Below the pieces are notes generated by a model, which searched no databases, was not told the origin of the DNA, and saw only the letters and a program-made list of their open reading frames with translations. From Thermogutta sp. (GTDB lineage: Bacteria > Planctomycetota > Planctomycetia > Pirellulales > Thermoguttaceae): a stretch of 6,641 bases of DNA. The stretch spans positions 1 to 6,641 of the forward strand of contig JAAZNR010000056.1 in assembly GCA_012798155.1 (NCBI GenBank). Reading direction: 5' to 3'. Both the position numbers and the translations under genes were made by a program. Numbering within the stretch: the stretch's first letter is position 1; the number at the start of each line of letters is the position of its first letter. Shown here one piece after another: positions 1 to 6,623 of the stretch.

Positions 1-43
1 AGAGTCGGCCGTACTGAGACCGGGCGGCAATCGGTCGGGGAAT

Positions 44-820
44 CTACCCGCCTGTGGTCTTGCCCAGATAATCCGGCAGCGGCAGTCGGCGAAACTCGCT
101 TGCCGCGCGGTCGGCGTCGCTTGCGCGGCGCAGCATTGCGGCCGGCGGCGGCACGTGCCAAACGTGCTCGCTGCGGATCACGGTGCGGCGCTGCGGCAGC
201 CAGTCGATCAGGTTTTTGGGGGCCGGCGTCAGCTCCACCGTGCGAGGCAGGACCTCCTGCCCGGACAAGGCGGCGTTGACCTCCAATCGGGCCAGCGGAT
301 TGGGCGAACCGGGCTGCAGGAGCAGGTTGAGCCGGCACAACCAGTCGGAGGTCCGCCAATAGACCTCGGCCTGTGCCGGGTCCGCGCGGAACGTTTGTAC
401 CCGATAGCGCAACCGCCGGGCGTCGAACTCGAACATGCCCGACGCGGCGTCGTGGATGATCTCGAACTCCGGCCGGGCAAAAAAGCGGAAATCTCGGTTC
501 TCGTGCTCGGCCAATCGCTGCCGAAGGCGTTCCGTGAACATCCCCAGCGTCGCGAAATCGATCTCGGCCTGGGTCCTTTTGCCGGGGTTCAGGAGGCGCA
601 CCCGTTTGGCGGCGGGGTCCACGATCGTGATCTCGGGCGGATCGGAGAGGAAGTCGTAGGCCATTTCGCCCACGAAAACGGTGAGGCTCTCACTCAGCGG
701 GCGGTCGCCGTCGCCCACGTAGACCCGGCTCTCGACGGCGAAGTCTCCGGCACGAACGGCGGCGGCGATGACCGCGACGACCGCCATGCCAAGCCAAGCT
801 TTTGAAAAAAAGGCGTTCAT
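44..820 (-). CDS. Secreted protein of unknown function, planctomycete-type
   Basis: 258 residues, transcribed leftward and divergent from the ABC operon. The N-terminus is a clear signal peptide: a short basic start (MNAFFSK), a hydrophobic core at residues 8-21, and a probable signal peptidase I site after VRA (22-24), so the product is probably periplasmic or surface exposed. The mature part has no further membrane segment. It is rich in aromatic and acidic or basic alternation, for example VFVGEMAYDFL (48-58), RFFARPEFEI (112-121), VYWRTSDWLCRLNLLLQPGS (153-172) and LARLEVNAAL (176-185), suggesting a mixed alpha/beta fold. I recognise it only as resembling conserved planctomycete hypothetical proteins and can assign no enzymatic motif. 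The start at 820 is preferred over an in-frame GTG at 883, because the extra 21 residues would be encoded by an intergenic repeat and would bury the signal peptide. The ribosome site is weak: GAGG ten bases upstream. The gene may be unrelated to the operon to its right. Confidence 0.85.
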   Translation of the reverse strand: MNAFFSKAWLGMAVVAVIAAAVRAGDFAVESRVYVGDGDRPLSESLTVFVGEMAYDFLSDPPEITIVDPAAKRVRLLNPGKRTQAEIDFATLGMFTERLRQRLAEHENRDFRFFARPEFEIIHDAASGMFEFDARRLRYRVQTFRADPAQAEVYWRTSDWLCRLNLLLQPGSPNPLARLEVNAALSGQEVLPRTVELTPAPKNLIDWLPQRRTVIRSEHVWHVPPPAAMLRRASDADRAASEFRRLPLPDYLGKTTGG

Positions 821-860
821 GGAGGGGAAGCCTCGGATTGTGTCGTCGGCGCAAGCTGCC

Positions 861-882
861 GGTGGAAAACGCACTATCAACA
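861..882. repeat. 22-bp direct repeat A, copy 1
   Basis: The element starts GGTGGAAAACGC and ends CTATCAACA, and is identical to the copy at 971-992. It sits 41 bp upstream of the start of the leftward gene. On the minus strand both copies can be read as the peptide LIVRFPP, which explains the spurious shared N-termini of predicted ORFs here. Confidence 0.9.
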
Positions 883-886
883 CGAG

Positions 887-906
887 CCGCCGGTGTAAGC
901 CGGCGG
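887..906. repeat. REP-like hairpin, copy 1
   Basis: Perfect 7-bp inverted repeat, CCGCCGG (887-893) and CCGGCGG (900-906), with a 6-nt loop TGTAAG. It directly follows repeat A copy 1. The form (GC stem around a GTAA-containing loop) resembles palindromes I associate with planctomycete intergenic DNA. No T-tract follows, so it is not a typical intrinsic terminator. Confidence 0.7.
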
Positions 907-909
907 TGG

Positions 910-967
910 AAACGGGTTTCCGGCCCGGCTGGGGGGCTTCGCTACGCTGCGACCCCAGCCACCCGCC
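910..967. repeat. 58-bp hairpin repeat B, copy 1
   Basis: Starts AAACGGGTTTCCGG and ends CCCCAGCCACCCGCC. It matches 1066-1122 throughout except for one G in a G-run (six here, five there). It folds into a strong hairpin: GGCTGGGG (927-934) with CCCCAGCC (953-960), and inside it TCGC (939-942) with GCGA (949-952) around a TACGCT loop. No T-run follows. Confidence 0.9.
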
Positions 968-970
968 GCA

Positions 971-992
971 GGTGGAAAACGCACTATCAACA
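971..992. repeat. 22-bp direct repeat A, copy 2
   Basis: Identical over 22 bp to 861-882, at a 110-bp offset. Like copy 1, it is followed directly by a GC-rich hairpin, so A plus hairpin appears to form one composite unit. Confidence 0.9.
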
Positions 993-996
993 TGAA

Positions 997-1014
997 CCGG
1001 CGGCTGGATGCCGG
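997..1014. repeat. REP-like hairpin, degenerate copy 2
   Basis: CCGGC (997-1001) pairs with GCCGG (1010-1014) around an 8-nt loop. It follows repeat A copy 2 at the same place as the hairpin after copy 1 and aligns with it imperfectly, so it is probably a decayed version of the same element. Confidence 0.5.
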
Positions 1015-1041
1015 CCTAACGCCCCGTACGTGGAGTAGCCT

Positions 1042-1069
1042 GTTCTGCCCTGCGGGGGTGCGGCAAAAC
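1042..1069. repeat. Imperfect inverted repeat inside the second repeat unit
   Basis: GTTCTGCC (1042-1049) pairs with GGCAAAAC (1062-1069) with one mismatch, around a 12-nt GC-rich loop. It lies in a stretch of about 49 bp (1017-1065) that is present in the second composite unit and has no counterpart in the first. Confidence 0.5.
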
Positions 1070-1122
1070 GGGTTTCCGGCCCGGCTGGGGGCTTCGCTAC
1101 GCTGCGACCCCAGCCACCCGCC
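1066..1122. repeat. 57-bp hairpin repeat B, copy 2
   Basis: Near-identical to 910-967, with one base fewer in the G-run. Both stems are kept: GGCTGGGG (1083-1090) with CCCCAGCC (1108-1115), and TCGC (1094-1097) with GCGA (1104-1107). Keeping the stem and loop while the surrounding DNA differs suggests recent duplication or selection on the folded form. Confidence 0.9.
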
Positions 1123-1138
1123 CGACCGGAGGCAGCTC

Positions 1139-1159
1139 ACCGACCCCAGGCACCCGGCG
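1139..1159. repeat. Short repeat C copy 1, related to the tail of repeat B
   Basis: 21 bp matching 1210-1230 at 19 of 21 positions. It contains CGACCCCAGGCACCCG (1141-1156), the same 16-base core that ends both copies of repeat B, but without the upstream arm that would form the B hairpin. Confidence 0.6.
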
Positions 1160-1209
1160 GCCCCACGCTCCCCATCGACCGGAATCACGCAACCGCCCCC
1201 AGGCCCCCC

Positions 1210-1230
1210 ACCGACCCCAGTCATCCGGCG
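1210..1230. repeat. Short repeat C copy 2, related to the tail of repeat B
   Basis: 21 bp with two mismatches to 1139-1159. The core is CGACCCCAGTCATCCG (1212-1227). It marks the right edge of the repeat mosaic; nothing similar is seen from 1231 to the ABC gene. Confidence 0.6.
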
Positions 1231-1512
1231 CCGGCGGAAATCGTGGTCACGGGTTACTAAACTAACGGTTGATACCAGGCAGCCGGCCGCAGTCTCCCTT
1301 GGAAAACAAAAACAGTCCGAATCGGCCTTGCGTAGGTTAACAAAATCGGCCGGTCGTTCAAGGCGAAAAACTCGCCGGGGGCCGGTGTCGAGAGGCGGCA
1401 TCGGTCCGGGCGAAGCGTCGGTGGATGTGTCCCCGTAGCGTGGATTCTTCTGCCGGACCGATCGACACCGAACCCCCCCACTATGAGGGCACCGGGGCGG
1501 CATATTCGGACT

Positions 1513-1541
1513 TTAACTCGTCGATTTTTGGGGGATATGAA
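1513..1541 (+). promoter_or_regulatory. Candidate housekeeping-type promoter for the ABC operon
   Basis: TTAACT (1513-1518) and TATGAA (1536-1541) each match four of six consensus bases of -35 and -10 boxes and are separated by exactly 17 bp, about 67 bp before the ATPase start. The stretch is one of the few AT-richer parts of the intergenic region. Four-of-six matches occur by chance, so this is a weak prediction. Confidence 0.3.
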
Positions 1542-1595
1542 CCCTTCTCGCGCCGCCCGCGTAGAAGCCGCGCTACCTGCTCCGTATTTCGGCAT

Positions 1596-1602
1596 GAGGT
1601 GA
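1596..1602 (+). promoter_or_regulatory. Shine-Dalgarno of the ATPase gene
   Basis: GAGGTGA followed by a 5-nt spacer and ATG at 1608. It decides the start against an in-frame ATG at 1425, which lies far upstream in non-coding-looking sequence. Confidence 0.85.
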
Positions 1603-1607
1603 AAGCC

Positions 1608-2561
1608 ATGTCTCAAGACACAATGGATTCGGCGAGCGCCGAACGTTCGGACCCCACAGGCCGAGGCGTGGTCATCGAGACCCGCGGCCTGTCCAAGTTC
1701 TACCGGGATTTTTGGGGTCGAAAGAAGGTCCAAGCCCTGAAGGCGCTGGACCTGCAAATCTACCGCGGCGAGGTCTTCGGTCTTTTGGGGCCGAACGGTT
1801 CCGGCAAGACGACGACGATGAAGCTCTTGCTCGGGCTGTTGTTCCCCACGGGCGGTGATGTGTTCGTCTTCGGCCGCGCCGCCACGGACGTGGCCAAGAA
1901 CGAGCGGATCGGCTACCTGCCCGAGGAATCCTATCTGTACCGCTTCCTGAATGCGGAGGAGACGCTGGATTTTTACGGGCGGCTGTTCAATATGTCGCGG
2001 AGCGTGCGGCGGCAACGGGTCTCCGACTTGATCGAGATGGTGGGCTTGACCTGGGCCAAGCGGCGACCCTTGAAGGAGTATTCCAAGGGCATGACGCGGC
2101 GAATCGGTCTGGCCCAGGCCCTGATCAACGACCCGGAGTTGATCCTGCTGGACGAGCCGACCTCCGGGTTGGACCCCATCGGGACCCGCGAGATGAAGGA
2201 CCTGATCCTCAAATTGCGGGACCAGGGCAAGACCGTCGTCATGTGCAGCCACCTGCTGGCCGACGTGCAAGACGTCTGCGACCGCATCGGCATCCTGTAC
2301 CAGGGCGAGCTGAAGGAGCTGGGACGGGTCGATCAACTGGTCACCATGAAGGACGTGACGGAGATTCGGGTGCCGCGGTTGAGTCCGCAGGTCGAACAGG
2401 AATTGAAGGCGGTCTTGAACAAGCACCAAGTGCCGGTTTTGGCGTGGGGCAACCCCTCGACCACGCTGGAAGACTTGTTCCTCCGCATCATCCGCGAGAG
2501 CGAAGCCCACCCCGGTTTGCGCGTGCATGGGAGAGGTGACGGGAATGCCGATCGAAACTGA
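1608..2561 (+). CDS. ABC-2 type transporter, ATP-binding protein (CcmA/COG1131-like)
   Basis: 317 residues, the usual length for the ATPase of ABC-2 exporters. It hydrolyses ATP in the cytoplasm to drive the permease encoded next. Visible motifs: Walker A GPNGSGKT (61-68); signature loop YSKGM (158-162) followed by [10 protein letters not shown]; Walker B ILLDEP (179-184) with catalytic Glu183; D-loop TSGLDP (185-190); H-loop His215 in CSHLL. The Q-loop position, in IGYLPEE (101-107), carries Glu106 where glutamine is usual, and the signature loop departs from LSGGQ. Both are seen in CcmA/NatA/Gld-like members and need not mean loss of activity. A C-terminal part (about 250-317) follows the nucleotide-binding domain, as is usual in this group; the last 20 residues overlap the beginning of the permease gene. 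First gene of a three-gene operon. Substrate and direction cannot be read from this protein, but the family is mostly exporters. Confidence 0.95.
   Translation: MSQDTMDSASAERSDPTGRGVVIETRGLSKFYRDFWGRKKVQALKALDLQIYRGEVFGLLGPNGSGKTTTMKLLLGLLFPTGGDVFVFGRAATDVAKNERIGYLPEESYLYRFLNAEETLDFYGRLFNMSRSVRRQRVSDLIEMVGLTWAKRRPLKEYSKGMTRRIGLAQALINDPELILLDEPTSGLDPIGTREMKDLILKLRDQGKTVVMCSHLLADVQDVCDRIGILYQGELKELGRVDQLVTMKDVTEIRVPRLSPQVEQELKAVLNKHQVPVLAWGNPSTTLEDLFLRIIRESEAHPGLRVHGRGDGNADRN
2533..2539 (+). promoter_or_regulatory. Shine-Dalgarno of the permease gene, inside the ATPase gene
   Basis: GAGGTGA followed by a 5-nt spacer and ATG at 2545. It has the same sequence and spacing as the site before the ATPase gene. 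It supports the start at 2545 over an in-frame ATG at 2527, which precedes this site. Confidence 0.8.
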
Positions 2562-4488
2562 AATCCCGGAACTGAGTCGCTGGTTACTGCCCAGCTTGGA
2601 AACCTGGGGCATCGCCCTGGCGGGTCTGGCGGTCGCGCTGTTCGTGCTGGGCTGGATTTGGGCCTTGCTCCACGGGGGAGTCATCGCCAATCCAGGACTC
2701 TTCGGCCCGCTTACGCAACGCTACCTGATCCGGACCTGGGCGGGGCTGGCGGACCTGCTGCTGATCAGCCCCCGCCGCGTGGCCGCCCTGGCTTGGCTGG
2801 GCATCAAGGAGGCGATCCGCCGCCGGGTGATCGTGGTCTTCATCGTGTTCCTGGGCATCCTGCTGATGGCAGGGTGGTTCCTCGACCCGGCGTCCAATAA
2901 CCCGGCTAAGTTGTATCTGAACTTCGTGATGGGCACCAGCGACTACCTGATCCTGCTCTTGATGTTGCTGGTAACCGTCTTCAGCCTGCCCAACGACATT
3001 CAAAAGAAGACCATCTACACCGTGCTGACCAAGCCTGTTCGGCCTAGCGAGATCATCCTCGGCCGGATTCTCGGCTTTACCGTGGTGGGAACGGTCTTGA
3101 TCGTGGGGATGGGCTTGATCAGCTATGCCTTCGTCGTGCGGGGCTTGGCGCACACGCACCAGATCGATGAGGCCACGCTGCGTCCATTGGGCGATCCCGT
3201 CCCGCAACCCGACGGCTCCGCCAAGACCCTGCAACAGGGCTGGACCACCAAGGTCCACGGCCACCGGCATCGCGTATTCCTCGATCTGCAAGGCCGAGCC
3301 AGGCTGGACATGGAACAGGGTCACACGCACGTCGCGACGGCCGAGCCGGGCGTGGAAGGCGGTTTCGTCCTGGGCGGCCCCGAGGGGCTCCTGACCGCCC
3401 GCATCCCGAAGTACGGCGACCTCGTCTTCCGCAATCGGCAGGGCCTCGATGAGGTCCGAGGCATCAGCGTGGGCGACGAATGGACCTACCGCAGTTATAT
3501 CGAGGGCGGTTCCGAGGCCGCCGCCATCTGGACCTTCAGCGGGATGAGGGAGTCCGACTTCCCCGGCGACACCATCCCCGTGGAAATGAACATCGGCGTC
3601 TTCCGCACGCACAAGGGGGATATGCAGCGGGGCATCTTGGGCAGCCTCTTGGTCCGCAATCCGGACAACGGCGTGACGGTCGAGTTGGAGGTCTTCGAAT
3701 CCAAGGAGTTCTCCATCCTCCAACTTCAAATCCCCAAGAAGATCGAGCGCTTCGCCTCGGCCCGCTTCGTGCAGCGCCGTACCCGGGCGGCCGACGGCGC
3801 TATCGTCTTCTCGCCCAAACAACCGCCGGAAAAGGATCCCGGTCAGCAGAAGGCATTCGACCTCTTTCGCGACTTGGTGACGCCGGACGGCCGGCTGGAA
3901 GTCTGGCTCCAGTGCCTGGAAGGGGGCCAGTACTTCGGCATGGCCAAGCCCGACCTGTACCTCCGCGTGGGCGACGGCACGTTCTTCCTGAACGTGATGA
4001 AGGGCTACGCGGGCACGTGGTGCCAGATGGTCATGGTGATCGCCTTCGGCGTGATGCTGAGCACGTTCCTCAGCGCGCCGGTGGCGATGGCGGCGACCTT
4101 GGGCATCCTCATCGGCGGGCTGGCCCACACCTTCCTCACCCAAGTCGCCGTGGGACAAATCTTCGAGGGCGTGGAGACCCCCTACCAGGCCGGACCGATC
4201 GAGTCCCTGGTGCGGCTCGTGACCCAGATCGGCGTGATGGAAGAGCTTCCGGAGACGGTGGCCTATCAAGTTGTGCAGAGGGTCGATATCGGCTTCCGGC
4301 TCTGGTTGGAGTCGATGGCCTACGCCATTCCCCCGCTCTCGCAGATGAGTTTCGTCAATTTCGTCATGAACGGCTACAATGTCAGCGGCGAGCTGCTGCT
4401 GATCGATCTTTTGCGAGTGTTGGGCTATTTCGTCCCGGTATTCATCTTGGGCCACTTCTTCCTTAAATCGCGCGAGGTGGCGGCATGA
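2545..4488 (+). CDS. ABC-2 type permease with a large extracytoplasmic insertion
   Basis: 647 residues, far longer than a typical ABC-2 permease (roughly 250-400). Likely membrane segments: 22-43, 94-113, 128-149, 172-198, 493-510, 513-533 and 622-640. Basic IKEAIRRR (87-94) before segment 2 and [20 protein letters not shown] (154-173) between segments 3 and 4 should be cytoplasmic. The latter matches the coupling region of ABC-2/NosY-like permeases that contacts the ATPase. That topology puts residues 199-492 outside, along with 534-621. The big ectodomain looks beta-rich and carries paired His motifs: HTH (203-205), HGHRH (238-242) and GHTH (259-262). FRTHKGD (353-359) and [17 protein letters not shown] (462-478) follow. 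[10 protein letters not shown] (506-515) links segments 5 and 6. The start is set by the Shine-Dalgarno and overlaps the ATPase gene by 17 bp; the end overlaps the next gene by 4 bp. The transmembrane part fits ABC-2 permeases; I do not recognise the ectodomain fold. Confidence 0.9.
   Translation: MPIETEIPELSRWLLPSLETWGIALAGLAVALFVLGWIWALLHGGVIANPGLFGPLTQRYLIRTWAGLADLLLISPRRVAALAWLGIKEAIRRRVIVVFIVFLGILLMAGWFLDPASNNPAKLYLNFVMGTSDYLILLLMLLVTVFSLPNDIQKKTIYTVLTKPVRPSEIILGRILGFTVVGTVLIVGMGLISYAFVVRGLAHTHQIDEATLRPLGDPVPQPDGSAKTLQQGWTTKVHGHRHRVFLDLQGRARLDMEQGHTHVATAEPGVEGGFVLGGPEGLLTARIPKYGDLVFRNRQGLDEVRGISVGDEWTYRSYIEGGSEAAAIWTFSGMRESDFPGDTIPVEMNIGVFRTHKGDMQRGILGSLLVRNPDNGVTVELEVFESKEFSILQLQIPKKIERFASARFVQRRTRAADGAIVFSPKQPPEKDPGQQKAFDLFRDLVTPDGRLEVWLQCLEGGQYFGMAKPDLYLRVGDGTFFLNVMKGYAGTWCQMVMVIAFGVMLSTFLSAPVAMAATLGILIGGLAHTFLTQVAVGQIFEGVETPYQAGPIESLVRLVTQIGVMEELPETVAYQVVQRVDIGFRLWLESMAYAIPPLSQMSFVNFVMNGYNVSGELLLIDLLRVLGYFVPVFILGHFFLKSREVAA
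4474..4480 (+). promoter_or_regulatory. Shine-Dalgarno of the anchored helical protein
   Basis: GAGGTGG with a 4-nt spacer before ATG at 4485, inside the last codons of the permease gene. The start and the permease stop share ATGA (4485-4488), the classic arrangement for translational coupling. Confidence 0.8.
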
Positions 4489-6623
4489 CGTGGCGTCAGG
4501 TTTTTCTGCGCAAGATCGGTTACTTGGCGGGAATCGCCGTGCTGCTGGGCCTGTTGGCCTGGCTGGGAACGCCGCCCGCTCCCTCCCTGGATCGCGAGAA
4601 GTCCTCGCCCGGCGGGCTGTTGGCGCAGGTCCGCGAAAAGGCCGGCCTGACGCCCTCCCAACTGGGCGAGCTGGACCCCGGCGGCGAGGCCGTCCAATTG
4701 GCCACGCTCGGCATGCGGGGCGTGGCCGTCCATATCCTCTGGACCAAGGCCGAGGATTACAAAAAGAAAAAGGACTGGACGAACCTCTCCGCCTCCCTGG
4801 AGCAGATGGCCAAGCTGGAGCCGCACTTCATCACGGTCTGGCGGCATCAAGGCTGGAATCTCTCCTACAACGTGTCCGTCGAGTTCGACGACTACCGCGA
4901 GCGGTTCCGCTGGATCCTGCGGGGAATCGAGTTCCTCAAGACCGGCATCCGCTACAACCAGCGCGAGCCCCTGCTCTACGGCGACGTGGCTTGGGTCTAT
5001 GCCCAGAAGATCGGGCGGGCCGACGAGGTCAAGCTCTTCCGCCGCCTCTTCATGGACCCCAACGACCCCTACGAGATTCACGGCGGCCGTCCTCCGCGGG
5101 ACAACTGGCTGGTCGGCAAGGATTGGTATGCCGAGGCGGAAAAGCTGGTCGATGAGGGGGCGATTTTGCGGACCACGCCGCTGATTTTCTTCTCCCACCG
5201 GCCCATGTGCCAGATGAATTACGCGGACGCCATCGAAAAAGAGGGGACCTTCGGCGACGCCGCGATCCAGGCCTGGCAAACCGCCTTGCGCGAGTTCCGC
5301 GACGAATTCGGCCGCCGGGAGCTGCCCAGCGGTTACGACTTCGCGCCGCTCATTCGCTTGGAGGAGGAAGAGCGGATCCGCGCGGAGATCGAGGAGCTGT
5401 CCCGGCAGATCGACGCCTTGCAGCCCGGCCTGCGCGAGGAGATGCTGGCCGAGCGCCGCGCCGATTTGACGCCGGAGGAGCTGGAGGCCGTGATGACGCC
5501 GGCCGAACAGCGGACGCCCTTGCAGCGTCAAATCGCGGCCGCCATGCAGTTGACCAAGCTGCGGATGACGCATGAGCAGGTCGCCCGCCGCATCCGCGAT
5601 CCCGAAAAACGCAAGCAGGCACTGGAGCTGGCCGGGAAGGCCGTGGCCCTGGAGCGGACCGCCGACGCCATCGCCCACAACCGCAATATCGTGAACTATG
5701 TCTACTGGCGGCGCCACGCCGAGGTCGAGCAGACGCCGGATGCCGTGGCCGCCCGCGAGCTGATGTATCGTTCCGAGGAGGCCTATCTTCGCAACGACCA
5801 TATCACGGCCCAGGAACTGTTCTACGAGGCGGCTCGCAAGTGGCAGACGGTGCTGGAGGACAACCCCGATTTGCAGTACGATGACTTCGTCGTCAACGAC
5901 TTGGCGGAATTCATCAACCGCTACATGAAGATCCTAGACCAACTGGATACCGTCTTCCCGCCCGATTTCGCCCTGCAATCCGTGGTGCGGCGCTACGTCC
6001 GCAACCTTGCCGCCCATGAAACGCTGACGCGCCTCGTGGAACGGGCCGAGCAAGCGGTGAAGGAGCGGGATTACGCCGCCGCCCGCCGCGATCTGGAAGA
6101 GGCCTTCCGCGAATGGAGCAACGTCTTGGATCGCGCGGCCAGTTTGAAGTTGCTGTCCGATCGGGAGACCGTGCAAGAGATCATGGACATGACCGCCCTC
6201 TACGATCAGGTGCTGCAAGCCCTGAACGACACCTTCCCGGGCCAGATGGCGGTAGCGGACGTGATCCGCATCCAGATCGCCCAGTCGCCGCAAATGAAGC
6301 GGATCAAGCAGGACATGGCGCAGGCCAACTACCTCCTGCTGCAAAGCACGGCGCCCGCCCAGCTCCGGGCCGCGCGGAAACTGTTCGAGGACGCCCTGCC
6401 TTTGGCGGTGGAAATCCTCCGGCAATATCCGCACCTGATGCGGCTCTCCGAACGCAAGACGGTGCAAGAGTTGCTGGAATTGCACGAGAATTATCGGCGT
6501 CTGCTGGCCACCTTGAACGAACCGCTGCCCGACGATTATCCGCTCCGCGACTTCGCGGAAAAGGTGGTGCCGCTGCTCCAGCGAGAATCGGCCGGGACCG
6601 CGAGTCCAACCGGCGGGTCGTGA
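4485..6623 (+). CDS. Membrane-anchored helical-repeat protein, third component of the ABC operon
   Basis: 712 residues. A basic N-terminus ([10 protein letters not shown]) and one hydrophobic segment (11-28) indicate an uncleaved anchor with the remaining 680 or so residues outside the cytoplasm. The rest is charged and almost wholly helical. Residues 97-180 look like TPR-type helical pairs (LEQMAKLEPHFITVWRHQGW at 105-124, then LLYGDVAWVYAQKIG at 163-177). Residues 290-330 are a probable coiled coil (RLEEEERIRAEIEELSRQID). The C-terminal part contains three diverged repeats, about 433-503, 524-596 and 617-693. Repeats 1 and 2 share Trp453/Trp544. Repeats 2 and 3 share LSDRETVQE (557-565) and LSERKTVQE (654-662). 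All three have a Tyr (480, 573, 670) before a segment ending in FP, FP or LP. No catalytic motif is visible. Coupling to the permease by a 4-bp overlap argues for a structural or substrate-binding role in the same complex. It is not recognisable as GldG. Function unknown. Confidence 0.92.
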   Translation: MTWRQVFLRKIGYLAGIAVLLGLLAWLGTPPAPSLDREKSSPGGLLAQVREKAGLTPSQLGELDPGGEAVQLATLGMRGVAVHILWTKAEDYKKKKDWTNLSASLEQMAKLEPHFITVWRHQGWNLSYNVSVEFDDYRERFRWILRGIEFLKTGIRYNQREPLLYGDVAWVYAQKIGRADEVKLFRRLFMDPNDPYEIHGGRPPRDNWLVGKDWYAEAEKLVDEGAILRTTPLIFFSHRPMCQMNYADAIEKEGTFGDAAIQAWQTALREFRDEFGRRELPSGYDFAPLIRLEEEERIRAEIEELSRQIDALQPGLREEMLAERRADLTPEELEAVMTPAEQRTPLQRQIAAAMQLTKLRMTHEQVARRIRDPEKRKQALELAGKAVALERTADAIAHNRNIVNYVYWRRHAEVEQTPDAVAARELMYRSEEAYLRNDHITAQELFYEAARKWQTVLEDNPDLQYDDFVVNDLAEFINRYMKILDQLDTVFPPDFALQSVVRRYVRNLAAHETLTRLVERAEQAVKERDYAAARRDLEEAFREWSNVLDRAASLKLLSDRETVQEIMDMTALYDQVLQALNDTFPGQMAVADVIRIQIAQSPQMKRIKQDMAQANYLLLQSTAPAQLRAARKLFEDALPLAVEILRQYPHLMRLSERKTVQELLELHENYRRLLATLNEPLPDDYPLRDFAEKVVPLLQRESAGTASPTGGS

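Larger units (their letters stand above)
821..1607. other. Divergent intergenic region, repeat-rich on its left half
   Basis: 787 bp lie between two divergent genes. Positions 861-1230 hold repeated and hairpin-forming GC-rich elements, listed separately. Positions 1231-1607 show no repeat, RNA gene or credible coding sequence beyond a weak promoter candidate and the Shine-Dalgarno before 1608. Open frames cross the region on both strands, but they are arginine/proline/glycine-rich, have no ribosome site, and run through the repeats. Confidence 0.75.

Noticed and set aside
155..805. 216-residue open frame on the plus strand opposite the secreted protein
   Set aside because: Gly/Gln/Arg-rich composition without signal peptide or ribosome site. 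The minus-strand reading has a proper signal peptide and balanced composition.
805..811. Seven-base A/T run in the signal peptide codons of the secreted gene, as a phase-variation tract
   Set aside because: Seven bases is short for phase variation, and the run simply encodes Phe-Phe-Ser at residues 4-6 in frame.
927..960. Repeat B hairpin as an intrinsic terminator
   Set aside because: No T-run follows the stem on either strand, and the element sits upstream of both divergent genes rather than at a gene end.
861..1122. Possible CRISPR array
   Set aside because: Only two copies of each element, with unequal spacing (110 and 156 bp) and hairpin elements of different kinds. No cas genes are present.
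877..1503. 208-residue open frame on the minus strand across the intergenic region
   Set aside because: It runs through both copies of the repeats and consists of Arg/Gly/Pro/Ser-rich sequence with no ribosome site.
2527..2544. Upstream ATG (2527) as the permease start
   Set aside because: It lies before the GAGGTGA site, which is correctly spaced for the ATG at 2545.
1257..2690. 477-residue open frame on the minus strand opposite the ATPase gene
   Set aside because: Low-complexity Gln/His/Leu/Asp-rich translation typical of the antisense of a GC-rich gene, no ribosome site, and the plus strand encodes a textbook ABC ATPase.
2584..4455. 623-residue open frame on the minus strand opposite the permease
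   Set aside because: His/Asp/Gln-rich shadow with no recognisable domain. The plus strand has clear membrane segments and a good start.
4425..5801. 458-residue open frame on the minus strand opposite the anchored protein
   Set aside because: Shadow of GC-rich coding sequence. The plus-strand product has a coherent anchor, coiled coil and repeats.
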